From: Sternotherus odoratus
Lineage: Eukaryota; Chordata; Testudines; Kinosternidae
Direction: 5' to 3'
DNA: 64,000 nucleotides
Assembly (NCBI GenBank): GCA_032164245.1
Contig: JAVMKO010000001.1
Coordinates: 17,831,603 to 17,895,602 of the forward strand
This document shows positions 1 through 11,371 of this stretch, piece after piece. The position numbers and the translations under genes were made by a program. How positions within the stretch are numbered: the stretch's first letter is position 1; every line of letters begins with the position of its first letter. The notes under the pieces were generated by a model. The model made no database searches, was not told where the DNA came from, and saw only the letters and a list, made by a program, of their open reading frames with translations.

Positions 1-1051
1 GCATGTTTACCTGTCTGGAAGGTGAGAAAGGCAGCTCAGGTGGAAATCCCAGGGGCTAATTATTTGCAGGCAGTTTTCAAAGAGGATCAGTCAGTAGGAA
101 CATATGTGCTGTACTGACTTGTGTAGACCATGTGCCCCTTACAAAACGTGATTCAGCTTCTCCAGAGAGCTCTTGTCTTCAGTTGCATTACTGTTATTAC
201 TAGCTATTATTTTTATTAGGTTAATACATTTGGGGGGGAAACCCACACCATCATGTACTGTTCCACCCTAAACATATTTTACTGATATATGTGCTAGTGG
301 AAGTAGCCAACTGAGGAACAACAGGCAAGGTAAATATGTTTGTGTGGTAATGAGATAGAAGTCAAAGATGATCTTGTCACAAATCTAGGAAAAATTACCA
401 ATCAAATGACCTTGCATGAGCTTCAACTCCTTATACACAAAGAGGAAATCGTACCCCCATGTATTCCTGCTTTCTTATTCAGATTCCCAAAATGTTTTGT
501 CTATATACTATGGAGTTCCCCATCTGGCACCTCCATAATTAGGGCTGTGTCCCAAAATGGGTTTAATTGGGCTATTTTTCTCTCTAAAAGTAAGTGTCCA
601 GTTGATAAAATTTCACAATGGGCTAGTTTGTATACTCTTTGAGTTTTCTGTGTAGACCTGACACCACAACTGCAGCTCTACCACCTTCCCAAAATGACAG
701 CCTTCCATCACCCCCTTTAACCCCTCTTCTGCGAATATCCTCTTACTAAACTACCCTCTCCCAATGCAATCAATTACAACACTAAACATCCCCAACTACT
801 AGTGTTGGGGAGGAGGATAATCTGGTAAAGGGGGATGTGCAGCAGAAATAATTTAATATTGTAGTGCATGTTCTGCTGTACAATTGTGCTCTTGTGCCTG
901 TGTGTGTAAATATACATATGTACAGATGTGTGTGTGTGTGTATGTATAACAGCCTGTGGGTTTTTTTTAAAATCTATGGTTATTTAAACTATATTTGAGC
1001 TATTCCACTGGCTCCTCATAGCACCATACAGGAAACCCCAGTGTGAGTATG
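1..1051. other. AT-rich non-coding DNA, no gene seen
   Basis: No exon-like open frame and no clear repeat boundary. There is a short TG-rich microsatellite near 925-945, and the tract ends at the target duplication of the next element. Open frames here are about 100 codons or less and lack recognisable domains. Confidence 0.6.
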
Positions 1052-1059
1052 ATCTTGAT

Positions 1060-1559
1060 CAGTGGTTCTCAGACATTCTTACTGGCGACCCATTTTGAAT
1101 ACCAATCCTCTGAGTGCGACCTCCCATTAGAAATTAAAAACACATTTTTGATATTTAACACTATGTTAAATAGTAAATTTAAACCCGATTGCTTTAAACG
1201 AATTTTCTCACTGCTTTTAAATTAAGACTGAAACATATTTATCAAATTAAATATAAGTGGAAAACTTATTTTTTATTTTAATACTTGACAGTAATTAATG
1301 ACCTGAAGCAATCCAGGGTCAGGGTTCATAGCCTGGTGCAGGGATCGGAGTTGGGGCTCGCAGCCCAGCACAGGGTTTGGGGTCAGGGCTCAGCTTGGGG
1401 CTCAGGCTCACAGCCACCTGCCAGCACCAGAGTCGAGGGTTGGGGCTCCTGGCTCGCCGCCCCACCACTCTGCCCCGGGGATCGGGGCTGGAGCGGCAGC
1501 CCGCTGCAGGGGCCGGGTCACCCGCCACAGGGTCACGACCCCCAGTTTGAGAACCAATT
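1060..1559. mobile_element. hAT-type non-autonomous DNA transposon
   Basis: The left end reads CAGTGGTTCTCAGAC and the right end carries the inverted form CAGTTTGAGAACCA, followed by a few decayed terminal bases. The copy is flanked by a perfect 8-bp target-site duplication ATCTTGAT at 1052-1059 and 1560-1567, the size produced by hAT transposases. The left half is AT-rich and the right half GC-rich (about 1320-1540). No transposase frame remains, so it moved in trans. Related elements that begin with CAGTGGTTCTCAAAC are common in turtle genomes (recollection, not searched). Confidence 0.85.
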
Positions 1560-1567
1560 ATCTTGAT

Positions 1568-2959
1568 ATTCCAGTTTTCCAGACCCAGTGGTCTGTGTCT
1601 TGGGAGCATGTGGGAAGGCAGAAGGTCTTTTGAAAACTGTTATGTGAAAATCCTCATATAAACATATGAATGTCATTCATGAAGAGTGCCTCCAGACATT
1701 AGAAAATGCCAGCAGCTTCAGGTTGACTCTTCTGATGGATCAGAATTGCACTGCATAATCAGAAGTGCATACACAACATACTCCATATGCAGTCTTTTAA
1801 AACATGTTATGTTTAGTATCAAATCATTTCCTATCAGTTATATTTTCCTTTTTCACCTAGCCGTAACAATATCCACAAGACAATATAGTTGTGTATCTCT
1901 TTGTCTTTTAGTCACATTTTTGTGGGCAAATCTGAATACAATATACAAATCTGAAAACTATGCTCTGGATATTGTCATAAATTAATAATATCAATTTTGC
2001 TGGATTCAATATAGATGAACAGATAGATGGCTCTACTGAGGCTTCTCTTAGTTTTGATCTCCGAATGCAGCAGTAGCAGGGTCAGATATTGTGTGTGTGT
2101 GTGTCTCTGTGTGTGTGTTAGGAACATGTGGTGGGAGAGGTGCGTCAATGAAATGCGTTTTTGCTTTTTCAAGATGCTTGGCTACATGGCTCTGATGTAT
2201 TATTTAGCTGTGTGCTGTGTTCAGTTCAGCAGGGGAGCTTTTCTTCCTGCAGCTCCATTGAGATCTGTGTATGTCAAGTTACCATTATACAGGGGCTTGC
2301 ACATCGTTCATGATTGCTTGCATTTTCTGCACACCTTCCACGGAATTTATTCTCATAACTTCTTCAGGGCCAACAGAAAACTAGTTATTACTAGGTTTAT
2401 TTTCTCTTTAATTCTCAGCACATTCATATAAGCATACTATAGGCTGCTATTGCACTCACTACCATTTGTCAGCTGAGAAATTAGACTGCTTCAGAGTTTG
2501 GCATTGAATTAAAACTAATACCAGTACAAGGCATACGTAATTAGCAGCTTTCCATAGGCATGGTGTCAAGAATGGGTAAATATGCATCTTTTCAGCTTGA
2601 GTACATTTTTAAAGATTTGTGATGTCTTCTGTACCTCACACAGTCAGCATCTAATAACAAAACAAAGAGAAAGGAGCATAGTGTTTTGAAATACTCATTT
2701 CATATCATTCAAGCAGTGACTTACCTGTGTCTGCACCAAACAGAGCCGTTTCTTTTGCCAATCAGGATATTTTGGAATTATACAAACATTCATTTCCATT
2801 TTAATTTTCAAGAAAACAGGTTAAAACACTGTTTCAGGGACAAAGAGAATGATAAGCATAGTAGCACTCTAGAAGGGCTTTTCAACATGGGTTATCTTCA
2901 GCTACTGGGTGATTTAGTTCTTCACCCAGCCAAAGAAGGATTTTTTCCCTAGACTGCCT
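1568..2959. other. Unassigned non-coding tract
   Basis: Contains an interrupted TG microsatellite (see 2088-2119) but no repeat boundary or exon that I can support. An open frame of 134 codons at 2027-2431 runs through the microsatellite and has no domain. Confidence 0.5.
2088..2119. repeat. Interrupted (TG)n microsatellite
   Basis: Two GT-dinucleotide runs separated by a TCTC interruption, likely polymorphic in length. Confidence 0.8.
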
Positions 2960-4060
2960 TTTAGTCTTTTGTCTAATCTGTTTTTCAATTTTCTAAGTGA
3001 TTGGGCTTCCAACATTCACCTTCGGAGACTTTTCACTATGTAGTAAATGCCCTGTCATGACATTTTCAGTATCACGTTCAGCTTCCTTTTTACCAGTTTT
3101 AAATTTCCTACATACACTCCCTTGTCACCCAAAATAATTCCTCTGCGCACCATCCCAGTTGTCACTTGGCCACCCTATACCTATACAGATCTTTAGATCT
3201 TTTCTCATGCACTAGATCCCTCCCACCGCTTGTAATCATTTCAGTTGGTTTCCTCTGCATTCTGCCCTGTTCATCACTAAGGGCTTGATTACACTGGCAC
3301 TTTGTAGCGCTATAAAGCCTCCAGGAGTGCTACAACCTCCTACCCATCCACAGTGGTGAGGCACCTAGAGCGGTATAAGTCCACATTTATACCGGTCCTG
3401 GTAATCCTCCCTTCCCCGAGGATTAACAGCTATAGCATATTCAGTGGTCTGTATTATCTCCAATATGAATGGGTATTAGCAATACATCGGTTTGAGTGAT
3501 TAGTGGAAACACCTCTAAGCCATTTAAGGCAATTAAGCCTCTGTTCCCTTTGTTTTAAACTCAGCTGGAGGAATGCGGAAGTACGTTTTCAAAGCTTAGC
3601 TGTAACTCTGCAACTCAGCAATGCAAATGTTTATGGAGTGAGCCAGTGTGAAATAGAAGAGTGGAATACGAAGCCTGCTAAAAGCAGTGTGTTGACACAC
3701 TCTCCTCACGTGGAAAATCCACTCGTCTCTCCCTCCGCATACACACAACACGCTCCACCTAACCCCGCTTGTTTGAAAAGCACGTTGCACCCAGCTGAAT
3801 GCTAGGATAGCTGCCCATAATGCACCACTCCCCGTGCCACTGCAAGTGTTGCAAATGTGGCCACACTATACCGCTGGAGGTTCTCATTGTGGACACGCTA
3901 TAGCGCTATCGCTATAGCTGTATACGAGGGCAGGTATAACCAAAACTGCTATACAGCTGTAAGTGTAACCTAACTTTATAGTACTGAGTATAGTACTGAG
4001 GTGTCCAGAATTTTGATATGATTCCCTAGTTGTGGTGTCAAAATAAGGAAAGAGCTTTTA
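2960..4060 (-). repeat. CR1/L3-like LINE fragment split by a transposon
   Basis: The stretch 2960-3277 resembles the inverted form of an old CR1/L3-class LINE (phrases such as TTGTCTAATCTG and TTTCCTCTGCATTCTG). After the inserted element at 3281-3970, the same kind of sequence resumes near 3990-4060 with ACTGAGGTGTCCAGAA, which in the family follows shortly after the left part. Assignment is from memory of the family pattern and is tentative. No coding frame survives. Confidence 0.45.
3281..3970. mobile_element. PIF/Harbinger-like non-autonomous transposon
   Basis: Bounded by a 3-bp duplication TAA (3278-3280 and 3971-3973), matching the TWA target preference of PIF/Harbinger elements. The ends are imperfect inverted repeats: the left side has ATTACAC followed by repeated GCGCTATA motifs, and the right side has the complementary pattern ending GTGTAACC. 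No transposase frame is present. The host sequence is a CR1/L3-like fragment, so this insertion is younger than that fragment. Confidence 0.6.
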
Positions 4061-4061
4061 A

Positions 4062-5768
4062 AAATTGTATCTATATTATAGCATTGCTTAGAGACACCTA
4101 TTGGATTTGGGGTCTCATTGCGCAAACAGAACACAGAGTTTGTCCCAAAGTATTTACAATCTTCTTTTAGTGTTTTATGTTCACACCAATCACCCTAATA
4201 TCCGAGAGCCTTCCATGTAAAATTCATAGCAATAGTGAAGTCCCCATTGGACTTCATTGAGTCTCTGACAGGTCTCCCTTTTCAAGGTAAAAATTCTGCA
4301 TGGAGGAGGGTTCTTGGTTTGGATATCTTAGATTTTGTTAACTTACTTTTTATTTAGTCTGGTTTGATTCAGTGTCTTTGTTTTTGTTTTATTTTTGTTG
4401 TTGTTTGCTGCGGTTCATTGGGTAGAAGGAGGTGCCAGTATTGTGAATTCCTATGACGAGGAAATTCCATTTGGAATTCCCTCCCTCTTTCCAAAGAGGA
4501 GTTTTTTGCCACATTTCATAAAGACCATCAGATTTCAGGTTCATCTTGCAAATGTGTTCCATAACCCAGTCCTCTCAACTGAGACTGCTCTGTCCCCAAC
4601 TCTGATGTATTTTAATTTGGGCTCCACAATATTCATTGGCCCAGCAGAGCACAGTAGTCCTTGTCTAAAGACACACATGCAGAAAAAAGAGTAGGGGATG
4701 AGGCTATAACATACAAGGAAATGAATATGATGAAGAATTAGCATAACTTTTTTAATTGGGAGTGATGTTGGGGGTGAAAGAAGGGCTTAGGAAATGGATT
4801 AATCACAGCTTATCCCTCACCTAACCATGATCAGTAGGCTGGGTTTATTGGCCATTGTGGTAGAATCCTACAGAGGAATTTGAAAAAATGAAAAGGTAGT
4901 ATCTGTCTGAATTGAATGAGAGAAGTTTTGCCAGGCACATAGGACAGTTTGGGAGAAAGCCCCGAGGTGTTTAAGGAAGAAGCCTATTGGTGGGTGGGAA
5001 AGGCTGGGAGTGTGGGAGCCAATTTTTGCATTAGTTCCTGTAAGTGGGAACACTCTGCCAGACAAATCCAAGGGATGTTTCCATCAGCGTGCACTAAAAC
5101 TGCTTCTGAAAATGTAAAGGATCCTCCCAAATTGTGAACCAAGAATTAATCAGTAATCCAGCACACCTCAGAAGTCCCATAATACAGAAAATAAATAATG
5201 GTGCTCTCTAAGTTGTAACACTTGAAGGTTAAACTATTTTAATTAGACTTTTTTCTAGCACAAGGTACATTTTTGTATCATCCAGCTCTTAACACATGAA
5301 CATGAAATAAATATCCAGGTTCTGATATTTTTGTAAGCAAGCAGATCTTTACATGCAGTTTTAATGGCTGTAATAAAACAGCAGCACTTTATACCAAAAA
5401 TCAAAGGGGAAACTTTGTGACCAGCAAATAAGCTCCACGGGCAGTGGCTTGGTTACTATTTAAAAAGTGTCTGCAACAATTTATTTCAGTCTCTCTAGTA
5501 ATTTTGAGGAAAGTAATTTTCACAGCAATCCACAGCATATTAGGGTAGCAGAGTGAGAGGTGTACTACAGGCAGGGGAAAGGGATTAAGGATCATTTTCA
5601 AGTTTTCAGAAATCTAAAAACTGAACATTGTGCTGGCTGGATCATAACGTTCTTGCTCAGGACTGATGCCAAAACTCAGTTATTTGTTCTGGAGCCCAAC
5701 AGACTGTGTGCCCCACATATTGAATCTACAATTAGTTTTGCAGCTTCAGGCAAAAAAAAAGTTACATC
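4062..5768. other. Unassigned non-coding tract
   Basis: Moderately AT-rich, with no repeat ends, tRNA-like boxes or convincing exon. Open frames are about 100 codons or less, apart from one starting at 5560 that runs into the adjacent transposon and is not meaningful. Confidence 0.5.
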
Positions 5769-5776
5769 CCTTAAAC

Positions 5777-6492
5777 AGGGGTGGGCAAACTATGGCCTGC
5801 GGGCCACATCTGACCCACGGGACCGTCCCATCTGGTCCCCGGCCGGGGAGGCTTCCCCCAGCCCTTCCTGCCTCCCCCCAAGCCATGCTGCAGCGCAGGC
5901 AGCGCTCTGTGGGGTGGGGCTGCGCACTCCCATGGGGCACTATATTTGGCTCTGCGCGGAGCCAGATACGCTGCTGTGAGCAGCATGGTAAGGGAGCCGG
6001 GGCCAGAGCCAGGGGGCTGGATAAGGGGCAGAGGCTACCAGAGGGCAGTCAGGGGACAGGGAGTGGGGTGGGTTGGATAAGGGGTGAGGTTCCGGGGTGT
6101 GATTAGGGGTTGGGGGGGGTCTCTGGAGGGGGCGGTCAGGAAGCAGGGGGATTTGGATGTGGCATGGGTGTCCCGGGGGTCTGTCAGGTCGGGGGGATGG
6201 TTAGGGGTTGGGGCAGTCAGGGGACAGGGAGCAAGGGGGGTTGGGTGCGGGGATTTTGGGGGAGTCAGTTAGAGTGGGGGGGTCTCTGGAGGGGACGGTC
6301 AGGGGACAAGGAGTGGGGGGGTTGGATGGGTTGGGGGTTCTGAGGGAAGCAGTCAGGGGGCAGGAAGTGGGAGGGGGCTGGATAGGGGGCGGGGCCAGGC
6401 TGTTTGGGGTGGAACAGCCTTCCCTACCCAGCACTCCAAACCATTTTGCAACCCAGATGTGGGCCCTGGGCCAGAAAGTTTGCCCACCCCTG
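5777..6492 (+). mobile_element. hAT-type element, family A, with G-rich core
   Basis: Begins AGGGGTGGGCAAACT and ends AGTTTGCCCACCCCTG, a near-perfect terminal inverted repeat. A perfect 8-bp duplication CCTTAAAC flanks it (5769-5776 and 6493-6500). The sub-terminal parts read as the usual GGGCCACATC and ATGTGGGCCC arms, and the centre is a G-rich minisatellite. No transposase is encoded. Other copies or pieces of the same family lie at 23318, 43818, 47094 and 51144. The crisp duplication suggests a fairly recent insertion. Confidence 0.9.
5995..6400 (+). repeat. G-rich minisatellite inside a hAT-type element
   Basis: An imperfect tandem array whose units repeat phrases such as GTCAGGGGACAGGGAG, GGGGTTGGAT and GGTCTCTGGAGGGG at roughly 70-100 bp spacing. 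The plus strand is dense in GGG runs and could form G-quadruplexes. The long open frames crossing it follow from the stop-poor composition and are not genes. A related array is in the copy at 47094-47574. Confidence 0.75.
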
Positions 6493-6549
6493 CCTTAAAC
6501 CATGTGACATCTTTATCCAAGCTGTACTGTAAAACACTTCATGTTATTT

Positions 6550-6632
6550 GTTAAATGTTGACAATGTGCATGACACTGTGCAACAGAAGAAGTGGTCTGT
6601 ACCCTAAGGAGTTTACAATCTAAACAGAGCTG
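6550..6632. repeat. Ancient SINE/LINE 3'-tail repeat (MIR/L3 type)
   Basis: Contains GACACTGTGCAACAG followed by GGAGTTTACAATCTAAA, the pattern typical of a widespread amniote interspersed repeat. Similar phrases recur at 35975-36105, 49590-49730 and 55985-56215. Confidence 0.5.
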
Positions 6633-6639
6633 AAGATTC

Positions 6640-8960
6640 ATTTCTCAAACTTATTCTTGCTGCTGCTTCTTCCATAACATCTTAAAATCTGGCCTTTTGT
6701 CTCTGACAGTACTACAACTCTCTTCCAAGCACACCTCCTGTCTCATTTTGTCTACTACAATCTCCTCATCTTTAGCCTTCTGATACCCACCTAGTGTCTC
6801 AGAGGTCTACTCAAAACACTGCTGCTAAGATCAGCTTCCTTGTTATGTCATGCACCACACCTTTTTGGTCCCTCCCTCCTCAAAGCAGGGCCAACACCAA
6901 CTAAATCATCTCAGCCAAAGCTTTACCAAACTGGGCCTTAAAACCACTAAGGATGGAGATTCCAAAGCACCAAAGTCCAGAAATGGGGGAATTGCTTTAT
7001 GAAGTCAATATTTATTTTTGGTTCTGTTTCCACTGCAAATGTTTACCTGTATGGCTAGCCCTTAGACAATCAACCCCATTGAAGTCAACATGGCTCGGGA
7101 CCAGAATCATGATAAGACACCTAACTACCTCTGTAAATGTGGTCTTAGCCTCCTAAGGGGTTAGCAGTACAGTCCCCAAAGCAGGCCAAATTCATTCCCA
7201 GGTCAGAAGTATTAATGATGCTGTGGCACTTTGCAAAATGCATGTATTTGAGTAGTTACTGAGCCATCAGGGTGCATTCCAAACTGCTGGTGCTAGATAC
7301 TTCACTTCTTTATTTTTATTTGAGAGTTTGGGTCAGTTCCTGAGGATGGATCTGAATTTCATTTTTTATTTCAGTCAATCTTTGACATTTGTTTCCTTCA
7401 CTGTAAAGTCAGTGCAGTGGAGCATATTAGACAGATGTTGTGGGCTGAGAAAGGAAACAGACAACAAAATGCACTCAGACACACGCACTGGAACCTGACG
7501 GTTTGAGTTATCGGAATAGAAAAAAGATTACAACACATGGGGCCTGATCCTAAACAGAACCATAGCGGCAGCTACATCTAGGCAAAGAAATGGAAGTTGT
7601 TCCTCAATCCGCCTGCATGGAAGGAATTTAGCTAATAGAAATCAAGCTCTCTCAATATGCTAAGGGTTATATAGTTATGACAGAAAGGAAGGGTCTGAAC
7701 CACTGTACACTAATGGATTTGTGTGGCAGGAATTGCTCTTGAGGCAATGTTCTAGAAACAAGCAAACAAAAAAATGGCCATGCTAATTGTCACTGCCCTG
7801 GCTTGAAGGTGATAATAAAAAAAGGAGTGTCCAAAACCTGACCTAATAAATAGTAAATGAACTGTAAGTATCTTTTCATCTGTCTGCTTCTAGCCATGGG
7901 AGGATACATCACCTGTCTGTCCTTCCTTGTGACCCGGTCCTGCTGTGCTCTGTCCCCTCTAGGTAAGTCAGGCTTGTCTGGACTAGTCCAGGGGGGATAT
8001 TTCATCTTGGTATGTGGTGGTGGGGAGGGGTGTGAATCAAGCTCAGGGTAGAAAAAGGGATAAAATTAAAGCACATGAAAATATATCTAGTATATTTTTT
8101 CCTATTCCTTTTATTTCTGTCTTGTTTTCTTCCTCTGCCAGACACATGCAACATGTTTTCCAGCCTAGAGAGTGTGTTGCTGTCCTCAACCATTTGCATT
8201 TTTCTGAATATTCAAAACTGGGTGCTCTCAGTACCAAATGGGTCCAGAGGAGATGGAAGTTAATATCAATGTGTGGATGATTTTCTTGGTTGTTGGATAC
8301 AGAGGGGAGAAGCGCCACATTTTCCTAAATCTGGATGTGTATTATTTTCTGTGTGTGCCTGGTATGCTCTATCAAATGCCACAGTGCACATGGGGAAGTG
8401 GCCGCTTGAGCTTCTATGAAAATGGCATCAGATGCTCTTTGTGGTTTCTGAAAGCTCCTAAGGCTGGAAGCTGCTAGCTGATTAAAAACCTAAACCCCAA
8501 TCATTACTACAAAGCCTGTTTACTTTGAACAGTCTCGAATGGAAGGTAGGACTTTGTTGCATTATTGCAGCAGCATGTGGGAGGAAAGTGCAGAAATATC
8601 AGCAGCGCTGGAAAGGGAAGGCCTCTGTAATGATACCAGGGACCTTGATGTAATTTCATTTACCTTCAGTCCATTGGAGTCCAGTAAATAGCATACTCAT
8701 TAGAAATGATGCAATGTGTTCAGACAGCTAACACTACTGTAAGGTGAATGATTAAGGGAGTTGAACAAAAAATCATTGTACTACGTCCTTCCAGTGCACA
8801 GGCAAAGGGGAGCTTCATCTTTGGAACGACGCCACTGAAGTCAGAGTAATGCCAGAGATGACTTTTTGGTGCGAGGAGCTTCTAAGTGAATGAGAGCGAA
8901 AGGATTTAATATACAGTTTTCAGAGATATCTTGAAGTGATAGCAACTCTATAAGCAAAAG
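6640..8960. other. Unassigned non-coding tract
   Basis: No exon or repeat boundary that I can support. A short phrase near 7070-7100 (CCCATTGAAGTCAACATGG) resembles the centre of the palindromic repeats described elsewhere in the window. Open frames here, the largest about 90 codons, show no domain. Confidence 0.5.
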
Positions 8961-8969
8961 AAGTTCTGG

Positions 8970-9120
8970 CAAAATGACACAGCCCAAATCCTGTAAACAC
9001 TTGTATGCAGGAGTAATTGTAGTGAAAAGGATAGTTACCATTGAGATCCATGGAGATTTAACCAGGCACGTAAATGTGACTTTCTCACACGGATAGATCT
9101 TTGCATCAGGACCTGACACA
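8970..9120. repeat. Palindromic short interspersed repeat
   Basis: The left half (CCCAAATCCTGTAAACAC) and the right half (ATCTTTGCATCAGGACCTG) are decayed inverted copies around a centre near ATTGAGATCCATGGAG. This is the layout of a short foldback repeat seen repeatedly in turtle DNA. The 102-codon minus-strand frame at 8841-9149 overlaps it and is not a gene. Confidence 0.45.
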
Positions 9121-9998
9121 GTAAAATGGGGAGGGGCTGAAAGTGCCAAAAAATGCAGATTTAAGGTAAGGGGGAAAAATAGTGGAAAACCTGGAAGGAC
9201 TGACTGTAGTCGCTATCCACCATAGCTGCTAGTGATTAGCGGTGGCAGCTTCGGATGGGCAAGGAATGCAGGCGTGGATTTGAAATCAACTAACTAAAAA
9301 ACGGAAGGAAAAGAGAGGAAAATAATTATTTTGGTGCACCCTTCCTTCCACTGGTTAGGATATGAAATGGCTTGATGGTAGGTTTATCTTCACAACTGTT
9401 TCCTGTGAAGGACAGTATTTCTAGCCTAGGCCTTCAAGATAGTGCCTGCTAATTTGTTTAATGGTATATGTGAAGAAATTTAATTATTTTTCAAAATACC
9501 TGGTATCTTACTATACTACTATTGAGCTAAGGAGCTAGCACTCTAAGTGGGATTCTGAGACTCATATCTTTGGAAGAATGTGCTCAGAGGGGGCCCATAA
9601 TGCATCTTCATCAGTGGGTTCTTCTTCGAGTGCTTGCTCATGTTCATTCTGTACTAGGTATGTGAACGCCCCCTGCACTGTTGTTGGAGTTTTTTCCTTA
9701 GTGGTATCTGTTGGGCCGTCTCTAGCACTCTCTGGAGCCATGCACATATGCATCGTTACTAGGGGCTCTACTGGCCCTGCTGGCCCCGGACTCTCTCAGT
9801 TCCTTCTTACTACCCGTGACGGCTCGTGGAACAACCCTTTCTTGCTCTGGCAAGGTTTCTTCCCAGTGCTTTCGGAGTCTTACTTCATTCATAGTGTTAA
9901 TAGTTTAGTGTATATAGCTTTTGCAAGTTGTGATAGTGTATATAGTTCTTATCACTGAAGGATTTTTCATCTCATGGGCCCGGCATGCCCTGGTCCCC

Positions 9999-10320
9999 AG
10001 GTTTCAAGACTTGTACCTCTTGTGGCAAACCTGTGCTTGTGAGTGACCTGCACTCGAGTTGCTTAAAGGGCTTGGTGAAACTTACCTAAAGGAAAAGTGC
10101 AAAATCTGTTGGGACTTCAGACCCTGCACGAAGAAGGTACCAGACACCTGTCGCAGAGCCGAGCTATTCCAATTCAGCACCAAGTACTTTGGAATCAGTG
10201 CAAAGTGCTCCCTTAGCACTGTTCTCCATCCCCAGTGCCAAGGAAGAAGTACAAAAAGCAGCACACCAAGAGAAGGCGCTCACCAGTGGAGAAGAGAGGC
10301 AAGCAGCGTGAGGGATTGAA
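9999..10320 (+). pseudogene. DIRS-like gag fragment, frameshifted
   Basis: The translation starts as a cysteine-rich segment with a C-x2-C pair (about 10009-10023), a further cysteine near 10060, and a second C-x2-C pair (about 10097-10111), followed by a basic lysine/arginine-rich stretch. This resembles the zinc-finger-like region near the start of DIRS gag proteins. The two cysteine pairs are in different frames, so a frameshift of one base lies near 10075. No start codon or full-length frame survives. Function, if intact, would be nucleic-acid binding during retrotransposition. The position just inside the left terminal repeat supports the call. Confidence 0.55.
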
Positions 10321-10699
10321 ATCTGGGCCCGGTCTCTCTTCTACTCTTGGACCCACATCTGCACTGTTGACTCTGACAATGGTGTTGTGTCTGGTGTGGG
10401 AGCTACTGTGGTACCAGAGGATGAATGGTGCCATCGACCTCAGATGCATTTCAGGCAGGTAGGGACCTTCTCTCTTTTCTGATCCCTCCAAAGCCTCCGG
10501 GGAACCTACCTATTCCAGTGTCCGGAGGCCAAAGGTGATGTCACAATTCCAGCACAGCCAGGATGTTTTTTCTTCCTGTCTTCTTCCTAAAACCTTACAG
10601 AAGCTCTGAGGACTGCTGCTTCATATGTTGGATGTTAGGTGGGCCCTCACTTTTTGTATTGAGAGAACTAAGTCCTTTTGAAAATCCTTGAAACTCTTT

Positions 10700-10985
10700 G
10701 TGGCAATAGTGGATGAGAGGGCCACTTGTGTCAACCCGAAACATCTTGTCCTGGATAACCAACTGTATTCAGCTTGTTACAAACAGGCGAACATCCTACC
10801 TCCATCCATCATGACCTCTCATTCCACAAGAGTCCAGGCTTTGTCAGCAGTGTTCCTCACAAGGGTGCCAATCCAGGACATCTGCAGAGATGCAACCTGG
10901 TTATTGGTTCATGCCATAACACCATCATCCAGCAGACCCAAGATGATGCTAGTTTCGGGAGAGCAGTGTTGCAGTTAGCACATCC
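10700..10985 (+). pseudogene. DIRS tyrosine recombinase C-terminal fragment
   Basis: Translation of the frame beginning at 10688 gives a segment with H-S-T-R at 10820-10831, matching the HxxR catalytic motif of tyrosine recombinases. It is followed by a hydrophobic stretch and a VPIQDICRDATW block characteristic, as I remember it, of DIRS recombinases. The tyrosine-bearing end is not preserved in this frame, and the downstream reading continues in another frame (AVLQLAHP). The enzyme would integrate circular DNA intermediates in place of a DDE integrase (family knowledge). This copy cannot be active. The other relic at 20388-21029 keeps both the HxxR and a histidine-tyrosine pair. Confidence 0.65.
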
Positions 10986-11072
10986 ATGAACTCTGAGCCC
11001 ACCTCCAGGGGTACTGCTTGTGAGTCACCTAGCCTGGAATGGACATGTGCAAGCACTCAAAGAAGAAAAAAT

Positions 11073-11371
11073 GGTTACTATCCTTCCACAGCTGTTGTTC
11101 TTTGAGGTGTGTTGCTCATGTCCCTTCCGTGGTCCACTCTCCTACCCCTCCGTCAGAGCTATTGGTAAGAAGGAACTGAGATGGTGCGGGGCTGGCAGCG
11201 CTCCTTATACCAGTGCATACATATGTGGCTCCAGAGAGCAGTTATGCTGGCCCAATGGATGCTGTTAAGGGAAAAATCTTTGGCAACAGTGCACGTGGTA
11301 CACACACACCTGGCATGTAGTGGACATGAGCCACAAATCTCGAAGAACAAGAGTTGCGGAAGGTTAGTAAC
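11073..11371. mobile_element. Inverted-repeat module linked to DIRS-like element
   Basis: A 299-bp unit with inverted arms of about 50 bp: the left arm starts GGTTACTATCCTTCCAC and the right arm ends GCGGAAGGTTAGTAAC, both containing TTGTTCTT(C/T)GAG and GCTCATGTCC when read inward. It sits 5 bp beyond the right terminal repeat of the relic at 9619-11067. A related unit is fused to the second relic at 20753-21029. It may be an outer terminal or internal complementary region of the DIRS-like family, or a separate miniature element. Confidence 0.55.

Larger units (their letters stand above)
9619..11067 (+). mobile_element. DIRS-like retrotransposon relic, internally deleted
   Basis: A 41-bp inverted terminal repeat pairs 9619-9659 (beginning TTCTTCTTCGAGTGCTTG) with 11027-11067 (ending CAAGCACTCAAAGAAGAA); I count 34 of 41 matching positions. 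Between them lie a gag-like cysteine-rich piece (about 10000-10320) and the C-terminal part of a tyrosine recombinase (about 10700-10985). The expected reverse transcriptase and RNase H between these are missing, so at 1.45 kb the copy is far shorter than the several-kilobase DIRS elements. DIRS elements carry gag, RT/RNase H and a tyrosine recombinase between split repeats (known). The copy is dead: frameshifted, deleted, and with an eroded recombinase end. Confidence 0.75.

Noticed and set aside
5560..6498. Several overlapping open frames near 5.6-6.5 kb
   Set aside because: They translate the GC-rich arms and G-rich minisatellite of a hAT-type element; stops are rare because of composition.
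8841..9149. 102-codon minus-strand frame with an immunoglobulin-like look (cysteine-containing strands)
   Set aside because: The resemblance is superficial and the frame overlaps a palindromic interspersed repeat.
10235..10462. Lysine/arginine-rich small protein
   Set aside because: It is the basic part of the decayed DIRS-like gag region, with frameshifts around it.
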